NCBI GenBank assembly: GCA_038199755.1
Contig: JBBPYR010000137.1
Span: 1 to 64,000, forward strand
Source: JBBPYR01 sp038199755
GTDB taxonomy: Bacteria; Chloroflexota; Ktedonobacteria; Ktedonobacterales; Ktedonobacteraceae
Length of the DNA stretch: 64,000 nt
Direction: 5' to 3'
Shown here piece by piece: positions 43,152 to 50,801 of this stretch. The first letter of the stretch is position 1; every line of letters starts with the position of its first letter. A program made the translations under genes and the position numbers. The notes beneath the pieces are model-generated. The model made no database searches. It worked only from the letters and a program-made list of their open reading frames with translations, and was not told the origin of the DNA.

Positions 43152-43637
43152 CTATACCGCTTTGAATTGCTCAAAGGGCTGATGACAGTCGTTACAGTAA
43201 CAGATGGCGCGGCAAGGCGTCGGACCAAACATATTTTCCATCTGCACATTTGCGGAATGGCAGAGGGGGCATTCTAGGGAGATAGGTTTTCTGCGCACGG
43301 TCACATCGATCAGGTTGTTGCGAGATGGCGGTGCAAGACCAGCCGCCAGCAACATTTTCCGTCCGGCAGCACTGATGCGCTCGGTTGTCCAGATCTCGTC
43401 AAACACGACTTTGACATCAACGGGCTGGCCGTGGCTGGCTAGCTTCTGCTTGATGTCGCGGCGCATCATCTCGAGCGCGGGACAGCCAACAAAGGTGGGC
43501 ATCATCTCGACGAGAATACGTTCGCCAACCTCGACCTTGTGAATAATACCCAGGTCTACCAGATTAATGGTGGGTATTTCGGGATCAGGAATGTCATGTA
43601 GCTCATCCCAAATGGTTTGTTCTAATGTCGTAATCAT
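43152..43637 (-). CDS. paaD: Phenylacetyl-CoA epoxidase assembly protein PaaD
   Basis: A 161-residue protein with an N-terminal DUF59/MIP18-like domain (IWDELHDIPDPEIPTINLVDLGI) and a C-terminal cysteine cluster (CPLCHSANVQMENMFGPTPC and YCNDCHQPF) that binds metal. PaaD is needed to mature the PaaABCE epoxidase, probably for iron or iron-sulfur supply. It begins one base after the paaC stop codon, so the two are coupled. Confidence 0.9.
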   Translation of the reverse strand: MITTLEQTIWDELHDIPDPEIPTINLVDLGIIHKVEVGERILVEMMPTFVGCPALEMMRRDIKQKLASHGQPVDVKVVFDEIWTTERISAAGRKMLLAAGLAPPSRNNLIDVTVRRKPISLECPLCHSANVQMENMFGPTPCRAICYCNDCHQPFEQFKAV

Positions 43638-43638
43638 G

Positions 43639-44472
43639 CTACCACACTCCTTCCGGCTCCAACTTGCGCACCATCGTCATCTCTTCATACAGTTCGTCCC
43701 AGCCAGTGCCATGTTGTCCGTGGCGGCCACCATATGCAGGCTGCACATGCAATTGCCATTGATCGCCTACTTTAGAGGCCGGGAAGGGCAGATTGTACTG
43801 CGCAAACAAGGGCTGGATATGTTCAAGCCAGGGATTGAGCAGTTCGGAGGTGCGGCTGGCAATGATACCCTCGGCTTGCAGCAAGGCTTCGCCGGGTGCC
43901 TCCTCGAACAAGCCCAACACATCCGGCCAGAGTGCTGCGAGTGCGGCCTCTAACTGTGTTCGTGCCATTGCTGAAGAGGTGGAGAGCGTCTTCCACCAAG
44001 TTTCGCCATGCCAGAGGTGATATTTCTCTTCGCGATAGACCTTCTGGAAGGCATTGGCAAGCGGCGTATAGCTGGATGTGAGCAGGCTTTCCGTTCTGAG
44101 GTTATCGAAGAGGTCATAGAGGAAGCGGCGCACGATGGCTTTTGCCCATTGCACCTCGCCCGTGTGATGACCTTTGGGGTCGTACATGACGGTCAGGCGT
44201 GCCTCAAGCAAACGAGCGTGATAGTACTCGTTCTTCGGGCGCAGATAGGCCAGGAAATCAGCGTCACTATCCTCCATCTCTGCTACCAGCATATAAGCAA
44301 GACGGGCATGACCCAGTTCATCTTGTGCCAGTGAGCTAAAGGCCACATCTTCCTCGATGATAGGGGCGATTCCTGTCCATTCCGCGTCACGCATACCAAG
44401 CGCAAGTTCATCGTCGGCAATAGTGAGTAAGTAGCGTTTGAGAGCAGTTTGCGTTTCAGGCTTGATGGTCAT
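43639..44472 (-). CDS. paaC: Phenylacetyl-CoA 1,2-epoxidase subunit PaaC
   Basis: The 277-residue ferritin-like subunit pairs with PaaA and stabilises the epoxidase complex. DELALGMRDAEWTGIAPIIEEDVAFSSLAQDELGHARLAYML and LRTESLLTSSYTPLANAFQKVYREEKYHLWHGETWW are characteristic. The ATG at 44472 has GGGAG ahead and overlaps the end of paaB by 17 bases; an in-frame ATG at 44505 would overlap more. Confidence 0.92.
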   Translation of the reverse strand: MTIKPETQTALKRYLLTIADDELALGMRDAEWTGIAPIIEEDVAFSSLAQDELGHARLAYMLVAEMEDSDADFLAYLRPKNEYYHARLLEARLTVMYDPKGHHTGEVQWAKAIVRRFLYDLFDNLRTESLLTSSYTPLANAFQKVYREEKYHLWHGETWWKTLSTSSAMARTQLEAALAALWPDVLGLFEEAPGEALLQAEGIIASRTSELLNPWLEHIQPLFAQYNLPFPASKVGDQWQLHVQPAYGGRHGQHGTGWDELYEEMTMVRKLEPEGVW

Positions 44473-44770
44473 ATCCAGCTCCCTTCGCGTCTGCATGCAG
44501 CGCACGCAGTGTACGGCGTTTCTCTATAGTGACACGATAGCCCTCACCCATGCGGTGCTTACGATCTAGTGGCGGCTGCAAAAAATCAAGGTCTGATACC
44601 TCGACGATAGTCTCTCGTGGCACCACCCAGAGACGCACCGCCTCCGAGCGGCGACTGAAAATGTCACGCGCATATTGCGCAGCAAGTTCTGATGTTGGTG
44701 CCTCAAGACTGCCCTCGTGCTGCAAATGGCCCGCGCCCTTTTCCTGGCGAAACACCTCGTAGATACTCAT
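44456..44770 (-). CDS. paaB: Phenylacetyl-CoA 1,2-epoxidase subunit PaaB
   Basis: A 104-residue protein: YEVFRQEKGAGHLQHEGSLEAP and ALQYARDIFSRR-type residues (here AAQYARDIFSRRSEAVRLWVVPRE) match PaaB, the small subunit that bridges PaaAC heterodimers in the epoxidase. It overlaps paaC at its end. A palindromic repeat and about 170 bases separate it from paaA. Confidence 0.92.
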   Translation of the reverse strand: MSIYEVFRQEKGAGHLQHEGSLEAPTSELAAQYARDIFSRRSEAVRLWVVPRETIVEVSDLDFLQPPLDRKHRMGEGYRVTIEKRRTLRALHADAKGAGYDHQA

Positions 44771-44825
44771 TTGTTCTCTCTCCTAGCATCATGATACATA
44801 TGAACAAATTACTTTGGTAAGAGCT

Positions 44826-44928
44826 GTAGGGGACCAGATTTATCGCGTCCACAGCGCAATTCATTGCGCGAGATTGGCCGAATCACTGGCGATAAATCGC
44901 CTTGGGGCGCGATAAATCTGGCCCCTAC
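44826..44928. repeat. Palindromic repeat, copy 3, inside the paa cluster
   Basis: Arms 44826-44850 and 44904-44928 are inverted repeats with one extra base and one mismatch; the right arm is GGGGCGCGATAAATCTGGCC with CCTAC. The centre contains GGCGATAAATCGCC (44888-44901) and a GCGCAAT/ATTGCGC hairpin. The right flank matches copy 2 through CTACGGATGGGTTT, ending at the paaA stop codon. It splits paaA from paaB without breaking either. Confidence 0.85.
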
Positions 44929-44938
44929 GGATGGGTTT

Positions 44939-45859
44939 TTACGATGCGACGAGCACTTTGTCGCCAAGAATGGCTTGACGGACCCACGCGCCTTCGTCAT
45001 AGGAGAGGCGGCGGAAACCTAGACGCTCTTGAGAGGCGGGTCCATGGCCTGTTACGACGGCGAAGAGTTCTTTCCAATCGGGTTCGGTGTACTGCCAGAT
45101 TTTGGTTGCTTCATCATAGTGCAACTTCGGATCAGGAATGACTAGCCCTAGCTCTTGAATTTGCTTCACATAGCGTGAGAGCCAGGCTTGCCGCAGTTCC
45201 TCATTCGTCTTCTCCTTCAAACCCCACTCGATGCCATCGTCTTCAGCAGCGGGTACATTCGGCCCAAAGAACATCATGATGGGTGCCCACCAGCGGTTGA
45301 CCGCCTCCTGCAACATGGCCCGCTGCTTCTCGGTTCCAAGCGCGAGGGTGAGTACCACGTCTTCGCCGTGTTTCAGGTGGAACGCCTCTTCCCAACAAAT
45401 CTTGACCATCGTGCGACTATAGGGAGCGTAATTTGTGCGGCGCACGTTTGTCTGCGCGAACAAAGCCGCTGAGTCGGCCCACCAGACGAACAGGCCCATA
45501 TCGCCCCAGGTGTCCATGGGGTAGTGAAAGATATTATGGAACTTGCTCTTGCCCGCGAAGAGGTCTTCCATCACCTGTTCACGCGGCTTGCCGAGGTCCT
45601 CCACGAGACGCAACAAAAGCTGGGCATGACCCACCTCATCCTGCACCTTTGAGGCCACGGCCAATCTGCGATGCATACTCGGGGCGCGCAAAATCCAGGT
45701 TCGCTCTGGCAAGGCTCCCATCAATTCAGAAAGGGCGTGCCGCTCAATGAATTTGATCAGCAGTTGCCGATACTCTTCTGGCATCCAGTCATGAGATTCA
45801 ACTTTGTGTCCTTCCTTCAACAGCTGTTTGAAGGTGGCAACTTGTTCTTCATAGGTCAT
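44939..45859 (-). CDS. paaA: Phenylacetyl-CoA 1,2-epoxidase catalytic subunit PaaA
   Basis: The 306-residue di-iron subunit epoxidises the ring of phenylacetyl-CoA with O2. The carboxylate/histidine ligands lie in KVQDEVGHAQLLLRLVEDLG and ICWEEAFHLKHGEDVVLTLALG. The length matches PaaA. I placed the start at 45859 (AGGGGA ahead); nine further in-frame codons upstream have no site. It heads the group A-(repeat)-B-C-D-K. No paaE reductase is seen in the window. Confidence 0.94.
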   Translation of the reverse strand: MTYEEQVATFKQLLKEGHKVESHDWMPEEYRQLLIKFIERHALSELMGALPERTWILRAPSMHRRLAVASKVQDEVGHAQLLLRLVEDLGKPREQVMEDLFAGKSKFHNIFHYPMDTWGDMGLFVWWADSAALFAQTNVRRTNYAPYSRTMVKICWEEAFHLKHGEDVVLTLALGTEKQRAMLQEAVNRWWAPIMMFFGPNVPAAEDDGIEWGLKEKTNEELRQAWLSRYVKQIQELGLVIPDPKLHYDEATKIWQYTEPDWKELFAVVTGHGPASQERLGFRRLSYDEGAWVRQAILGDKVLVAS

Positions 45860-45920
45860 GGCAATTCCCCTTGTTACACCCCTCAAGCTTAATGAGAGGG
45901 TTATGTGCTCGCGCTATTAC

Positions 45921-45948
45921 TGTATATCACTCAAATACACGATGTTAA
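45921..45948 (-). promoter_or_regulatory. Candidate promoter of the paaA operon
   Basis: On the minus strand TTAACA (45948-45943) and TATACA (45926-45921) are 16 bases apart. The -35 box overlaps the stop codon of the tetR gene. Confidence 0.35.
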
Positions 45949-46517
45949 CTTATCAGCCCACAGGTGAGTGCGCGCAGAATAAACGTACTATACTGGTCAG
46001 CGAGTTGCTCCATGGTCAGTTCGCCACCCACATGAAACCATTGATAGGTCCAGTTCAGTGCTGAGAGCACAAAGAGCGTCGCCAGCCGTGTATCTTCAAC
46101 ATGAAAAACGCCTTGTCGCATGCCTTCTTCAATCACTCTGCGAAAATGGCCCTCGTAGGCATCACGTAGAGCCGTGATCTTGCCACGCAGCGGCTGTTCT
46201 AAAAATTTCCACTCTTGAAAGAAGACCGTCGCATTGGGAAGTTCGTTCGCGATCACCGCCAGATGCCCACGTATCAGGCGCAGCAGTTGTTCTTCGGGTG
46301 TGATATCCTGCGGCACCGCCTCTGCTTGTGCCAGAAACTCGCCCGCCGCCTGCCGCACAATTTCCCATAATACCTCTTCTTTCGAGGTTATATGTGAATA
46401 CAGACTGGCCCCCCGCAGGTCGAGAGATCGTGCCAACTCACGCATGGTTGTACCGTGATAACCACGCTGGCTGAAGAGGTCGCCCGCAATATTGAGAATA
46501 TCGGTCTTGTTATGCAT
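45945..46517 (-). CDS. TetR family transcription regulator (probable paa repressor)
   Basis: A 190-residue TetR-type protein. The N-terminal helix-turn-helix is ILNIAGDLFSQRGYHGTTMRELARSLDLRGASLYSHITSKEEVLWEIV; the rest is the helical ligand domain. Its place directly upstream of paaA on the same strand, and TetR-type PaaR being a known phenylacetyl-CoA-responsive repressor, suggest control of the cluster. A palindrome sits between its own promoter and ATG, so it likely represses itself. Confidence 0.85.
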   Translation of the reverse strand: MHNKTDILNIAGDLFSQRGYHGTTMRELARSLDLRGASLYSHITSKEEVLWEIVRQAAGEFLAQAEAVPQDITPEEQLLRLIRGHLAVIANELPNATVFFQEWKFLEQPLRGKITALRDAYEGHFRRVIEEGMRQGVFHVEDTRLATLFVLSALNWTYQWFHVGGELTMEQLADQYSTFILRALTCGLIS

Positions 46518-46536
46518 TCTTTTATCTCACAATTTG

Positions 46537-46592
46537 CTAACGAACGTTCGCTAGTTATTAGTAATATTACCTTGCAATATGGATAAAGTCAA
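46537..46592 (-). promoter_or_regulatory. tetR promoter with palindromic operator
   Basis: On the minus strand TTGACT (46592-46587) and TAATAT (46569-46564) are 17 bases apart. The operator CTAACGAACGTTCGCTAG (46537-46554), a palindrome with one mismatched pair, lies just after the expected start site, a position suited to autorepression. Confidence 0.6.
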
Positions 46593-47703
46593 GCTGAAGT
46601 GTTGCCAGCAATGCTTGCTCAAACTGTGCCAGGACATCGGACTCGCGATGGGTTATCTTCTCCAGGGGAAAGAGCGTGCGCCCAAAGCGAAACACACCAT
46701 CTTGCTCCACATGCTCTACTTTTGGTACCTTTTTGGGCGCGGGAAAGTGTGATTTGCCAATTGGATAGGGCATATGAAAGGAAAAACGTAGTTCGGGAAA
46801 GTGCGCTGTCGTTATTTCCAGGTAATAGAGGGCATAATAGTCACGCTCAATCTGTACGAAGCAATGAGGGCAGGCGTTAATAGCGGCTTTATGTATTTCG
46901 TAAAACTCCCACTTATCTTCGTAGTAGCCTTCGATTTTCTCCTCATAATGCTCATCACAGAGACTGAGCACCATTTTATCAGGATTTTCGGGCCGATAAA
47001 ATGAAAGTTTTGCAAAAGGGGTGTGATACAGGAGTTGCATGGCTTCGTTTTTGCGTGCGTACCATGCATCTCTTTGTGCTTGATAGCGCGCCATATGCTT
47101 GCTGCTATGCAAGCCTTTCAAGTGGTTTTCCTTAGCCCAACGTGAAGCCCAGCAGGTCCAATAGGCGAGTTGCAGGACCTGCGCTAAATCTAACGAAGCC
47201 TGTATCGTCCATGTTGTGACCGTTTCTTGCCATGCTAGTTGGAATTGTTGACGCAGTTGCTGATTGATCTTTCTACGCTCGACCGCCAACGACACACCTA
47301 AACGACGATGCTGCTGAATCTGATCTTGATATTCCTGTCGCCAGGACGCGATCTCGTCCTGACTGATTGCTATTACGACACGACGATCATGCACAGGATA
47401 ACGTAAATCTTTGCCTGCCTTCCTAAAAGTGCGATACTCCAACACTACTAGTTTGCCATCTTTTACCCATCGTTTCCGCTCGGTAGCAGAACACTGTAGC
47501 AGGTTTTCCAGTTCTGCGGGTCCGACCGCCAGTTCTGAGGGAAACATTGCCAGAAGACGCAGCTTCTCGTCTTGATTCTTGTCGATTAGCGTGACAAGTT
47601 GTGTAACGAGTTGCTCTTTGGAAAGTTTTTGCAGGTGAGAATAGCCCAAGAAGGCTCTCACTTGCTGTTTGGAAAGGGCCTTTGCCAGGAATTTTGTGTA
47701 CAT
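46567..47703 (-). CDS. Uncharacterised protein with DNA-binding-like and zinc-like segments
   Basis: A 378-residue protein that I do not recognise. Near residues 65-125, VGPAELENLLQCSATERKRWVKDGKLVVLEYRTF resembles a MerR/excisionase-type helix-turn-helix. CDEH (about 280) and CPHC (about 300) could form a zinc site. The rest is rich in Gln, Trp and charged residues, predicted helical. The ATG at 47703 has GGAG eight bases ahead; a GTG at 47721 is the alternative. An isolated gene facing away from an XRE-type regulator gene; it could belong to a decayed mobile or defence element. Confidence 0.5.
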   Translation of the reverse strand: MYTKFLAKALSKQQVRAFLGYSHLQKLSKEQLVTQLVTLIDKNQDEKLRLLAMFPSELAVGPAELENLLQCSATERKRWVKDGKLVVLEYRTFRKAGKDLRYPVHDRRVVIAISQDEIASWRQEYQDQIQQHRRLGVSLAVERRKINQQLRQQFQLAWQETVTTWTIQASLDLAQVLQLAYWTCWASRWAKENHLKGLHSSKHMARYQAQRDAWYARKNEAMQLLYHTPFAKLSFYRPENPDKMVLSLCDEHYEEKIEGYYEDKWEFYEIHKAAINACPHCFVQIERDYYALYYLEITTAHFPELRFSFHMPYPIGKSHFPAPKKVPKVEHVEQDGVFRFGRTLFPLEKITHRESDVLAQFEQALLATLQLDFIHIAR

Positions 47704-48078
47704 TTCTCTTTCTCCACTCACAATTCCTCTCAGTGAGAGGTTTCGTGTTTGTGTTTTCTATGAAAGAGATACACCGAAAGGCAGAAAAAGCGGAAAAGCG
47801 GTGCAACGAGAGGAGAAACAAATAGAGGTATTCATACTCTTTACTGTATTCACCCTTATAATGAGCAAGCAGATATATTATAACATGGCGCAGAGACTAT
47901 AATCTGTGCTCACTCTCCATGAAAATAGCGTAGTAAGTATGTTTACCTCTAAATAGATGGTACGTACAACTTTGTCGGGAAGTTGCTCGCATATCATACA
48001 CTATACATTATAGTAGCCATAGGCCGTGATGTCAATAAAGCGAACAAGCAAAAAGGCGACACTAGAATAATTTGCCGA
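47704..48078. other. Divergent intergenic region
   Basis: No gene is supported here. A CCTCTC-AGT-GAGAGG palindrome at 47726-47740 lies upstream of the minus-strand gene and might be an operator. The remainder is AT-rich without another clear signal. Confidence 0.5.
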
Positions 48079-48107
48079 TTGACACTATTAATTTTTTAAG
48101 CTATACT
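48079..48107 (+). promoter_or_regulatory. Strong promoter giving a near-leaderless transcript
   Basis: A perfect -35 TTGACA (48079-48084), a 17-base spacer and TATACT (48102-48107). The expected start site, about 48113-48115, is only two to four bases before the ATG at 48117, and no ribosome binding site is present. Confidence 0.7.
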
Positions 48108-48116
48108 AGAAATATC

Positions 48117-49508
48117 ATGGATTTAAAGAAGCTTGGCCAGCAACTACACAACAAACGAGAAGCGTTAGGCATTCCACTTGCTGCACTCGCCCGAAAAGCA
48201 AGCGTTGGACGAAGCACGCTTTGGACACTAGAGCGCGGTGAGAATCCCAAGACAGGCAAGCCCTCCCGTCCGGCAAAAGATATTTTGGAGAGAGTAGCTA
48301 CCGCCTTACATTTAGCATCTACCGAACTAGACGAATTGCTCATTCTGGCAGGCTATCAAGTGGAATATACACCTCAGCCAGAGACCTCTACATCTTTAGT
48401 TGCAACGTCTGCCCTCGCTCTAGAGCAAGACAGTCCTCTTTCTGCCATGCATATGCTTATCACGAGTTTACAAGCACTGCAACAATCCACTCAGGAAATC
48501 AGGGTAGACGTAAATGACTTGAAACTCGTCATGCGTGAACTGATTGATCAATCGATAGCACCAAGAAAAGCTCACTCGGTAGAAGCCCATCTTTCATACA
48601 ACTATCCCATCTATTACCCCTTCATTATCCAAGATTGCTTATGGAACATTCTGGCTGAAAATGATGCGCATGTACATATGGTAGGCAAGCTCATGGCGGG
48701 AAGAAACTTGCTAGAGATATTCTTTGCCTCGGATGTACGCCCCATGCTTGATGACTGGGAGCACACCACCAACCGTGCCCTCTGGTATTTTTATATCTCG
48801 ACAACCGGGCTTTTTGAGAGCCTGCAACAAAGTAACCTTGAAGCGTATGAGCGTATTCATAGCGACTATAAACGCTTACTGGATCGCCTTTCTGCTTGGC
48901 CCGATTTTTCCGATATGTATAAGCCATCAGAACTAGCAAAAGAGGAGTTGCTATTTCCTGACCCCAAAGATGCTCCTTTCTTGGCCTGTGAATTGACTAT
49001 TATGTGTCATCTATCGTCGTTGGTGCATCTGCATCTGCAAACAATTGTGCAACTCGTGCATGATAACGAAGCAGTCACCATTCACGAAGCATTAGTTCCG
49101 CAAAATGAGGAGACAAAGGCAGCACTCATCCTTATGCATCTTGCCGCCTCTTCATGGCAAAAACCAGACATGAACGACCCCTTGCTCAGACAGGCTATAT
49201 GGGTGCTAGCAGTGCTCAAAACTGTGGATGAGGGGCTTGTGCTTGGTGATCTGAATAAGCAGTGGCAACCGGAAGCGGCGTTAAGGCACTTATTTATTGC
49301 TCTTTCTGCACGTTACGATAAACAAAACAAAAACAATGAGAGTATCCTTGCCCAACAGATACGCCACACGCTTGATGAGCTAGAGACCAGAAACAAGGTA
49401 AGAAAACAGGCCATGATCGATATGATTATTCACATGGATCAGCGCAATCTCTTTATCAAGCAATTGCTCAACCCTCCCCAGCATCTTCCTACGACAAGGA
49501 CAGTATAG
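48117..49508 (+). CDS. XRE-family regulator with long unknown C-terminal region
   Basis: The 463-residue protein begins with a Cro/C1-type helix-turn-helix (LGQQLHNKREALGIPLAALARKASVGRSTLWTLERGE, residues 5-41, continuing to about 78). A linker rich in Ser/Thr/Gln follows, and then about 330 helical residues with no family I know, containing several Trp and His clusters. The last part may be a sensor or dimerisation region. There is no ribosome binding site; see the promoter for leaderless translation. Confidence 0.7.
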   Translation: MDLKKLGQQLHNKREALGIPLAALARKASVGRSTLWTLERGENPKTGKPSRPAKDILERVATALHLASTELDELLILAGYQVEYTPQPETSTSLVATSALALEQDSPLSAMHMLITSLQALQQSTQEIRVDVNDLKLVMRELIDQSIAPRKAHSVEAHLSYNYPIYYPFIIQDCLWNILAENDAHVHMVGKLMAGRNLLEIFFASDVRPMLDDWEHTTNRALWYFYISTTGLFESLQQSNLEAYERIHSDYKRLLDRLSAWPDFSDMYKPSELAKEELLFPDPKDAPFLACELTIMCHLSSLVHLHLQTIVQLVHDNEAVTIHEALVPQNEETKAALILMHLAASSWQKPDMNDPLLRQAIWVLAVLKTVDEGLVLGDLNKQWQPEAALRHLFIALSARYDKQNKNNESILAQQIRHTLDELETRNKVRKQAMIDMIIHMDQRNLFIKQLLNPPQHLPTTRTV

Positions 49509-49528
49509 GTCCAGCATAGCAGTTCCCA

Positions 49529-50065
49529 TCACAGCAAACCTTTTCGATCATACTCTGGCAGAAGCACATCGTCATCAATATCCACGTGGTCGGGCAAAAC
49601 TGTTTTATCTCCGAGCTGGCTAGCTTCTTGTTTTTTCGCGTTCGGCGTCGCTGCATGTTTGCCAGCACGCAGAATCGCCCGGCCCAACAGGTCTCCCAGC
49701 ACTACCGCGCCGATACCTCCAAAGAGACTACAGGCTAGGTAGAGGATCGCAGGCAACCAGTGCTGGCCCGCTAGCAGCAACACATCACCGAGAGCTAGGC
49801 TGCTAAAGGTGGTGTAGGCCCCCAGAAAGCCCACATTGATAAAGAGGCGGCGTGTGGGTCCGACCAGAAAGGTGGCGTCAGCGAGTGTCGTCACGCATGC
49901 CAGAAGCAAAGCACCGATGAGGTTGATGAGCAAAATATCGAAGGGCCAGCCTTTGCCCAACCAACCTTGAATGAGCAGACTGAGCAGATAGCGGGTAATG
50001 GTTCCACAGAACCCGCCAGCGAGGACTGCCACCCAGCGACGGCGTGCCGTCAGTGTCTTTGTCAC
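49529..50065 (-). CDS. crcB: Fluoride channel FluC/CrcB, second subunit
   Basis: A 178-residue four-helix FluC protein. GGFCGTITRYLLSLLI, INLIGALLLACVTTL and VGFLGAYTTFSSLALGDV are the channel motifs, the last carrying the conserved TTFSS. A polar acidic C-terminal tail of about 50 residues is unusual. I use the GTG at 50065: AGGAGG lies nine bases ahead and GTGA overlaps the stop of the first subunit gene. With two FluC genes adjacent, the functional channel is probably an antiparallel heterodimer. Confidence 0.88.
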   Translation of the reverse strand: MTKTLTARRRWVAVLAGGFCGTITRYLLSLLIQGWLGKGWPFDILLINLIGALLLACVTTLADATFLVGPTRRLFINVGFLGAYTTFSSLALGDVLLLAGQHWLPAILYLACSLFGGIGAVVLGDLLGRAILRAGKHAATPNAKKQEASQLGDKTVLPDHVDIDDDVLLPEYDRKGLL

Positions 50066-50451
50066 GAAAACAAGCCTCCTAGCATCCATCCTCCTGCCGC
50101 AACGAGGAGGCCAAGCGCAAACGTTCCCCCGAGATAGAGCAGTCCTTGTACACTGCTTCCCCCGCGAATCAGTTGGACGCTTTCCCACTGCATCGTGCTA
50201 AAGGTGGTATAGCCCCCAAGAAACCCTGTGGCGGCAATGGTCTGCGTGGTGACACTCATGATGTGACGACCGACTAACCCAGCCAGCAAGCCAATCAGAA
50301 AAGCACCGGAGAGGTTAATGATGAATGTTCCCAGCGGAAATGGGAAACTGACACGCTCCGCAAAAAAACGACCAAGTAGGTAGCGGGCCAACGCGCCAAT
50401 GGCACCAGCTACTCCCACCAGCCCAACCTGAAGCAGTGATGTACTCGTCAT
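50062..50451 (-). CDS. crcB: Fluoride channel FluC/CrcB, first subunit
   Basis: A 129-residue four-helix protein: GAIGALARYLLGR, GTFIINLSGAFLIGLL and TGFLGGYTTFSTMQWESVQL. It exports fluoride passively across the membrane. ATGA overlap with the DUF190 gene upstream and GTGA overlap with the second FluC downstream show tight coupling. Confidence 0.92.
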   Translation of the reverse strand: MTSTSLLQVGLVGVAGAIGALARYLLGRFFAERVSFPFPLGTFIINLSGAFLIGLLAGLVGRHIMSVTTQTIAATGFLGGYTTFSTMQWESVQLIRGGSSVQGLLYLGGTFALGLLVAAGGWMLGGLFS

Positions 50452-50801
50452 TCCTGCGTCTTTTCCTTCCAGAAGACGATATCCACAGGAGTGGACGTGA
50501 TCATTCCCCGTTGCACTAGCCGATCTAGGAGTGGCAGAAAGTGCTCAATGCGCTCCTCGTCATCAACGATCTCGACGATCATCGGGAGATTGTCCGCGAT
50601 ATCGGGAAGTCTGTCTGTAGAAAGATGGTGTTCAGGGCCAAAGCCCTCGATGCCCCGCCAAACGGTTGCACCTCTGATTCCCTGCTGATGAGCCAGCTCC
50701 ACGATAGCTCGGTACAGCGGTTTGCCCTGCCATTCTGCGGATTCTCCGAGAAAAACGCGCAGGCGTTTACCTCGAATGGGCAAGGATGAAGATGTCGTCA
50801 T
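50448..50801 (-). CDS. DUF190 domain protein
   Basis: A 117-residue protein of the DUF190 family (RVFLGESAEWQGKPLYRAIVELAHQQGIRGATVWRGIEGFG), a PII-like ferredoxin fold often found beside FluC genes. It may sense or modulate the fluoride response. Its ATG shares one base with the stop of the upstream CBS gene and its own stop overlaps fluC. Confidence 0.88.
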   Translation of the reverse strand: MTTSSSLPIRGKRLRVFLGESAEWQGKPLYRAIVELAHQQGIRGATVWRGIEGFGPEHHLSTDRLPDIADNLPMIVEIVDDEERIEHFLPLLDRLVQRGMITSTPVDIVFWKEKTQE

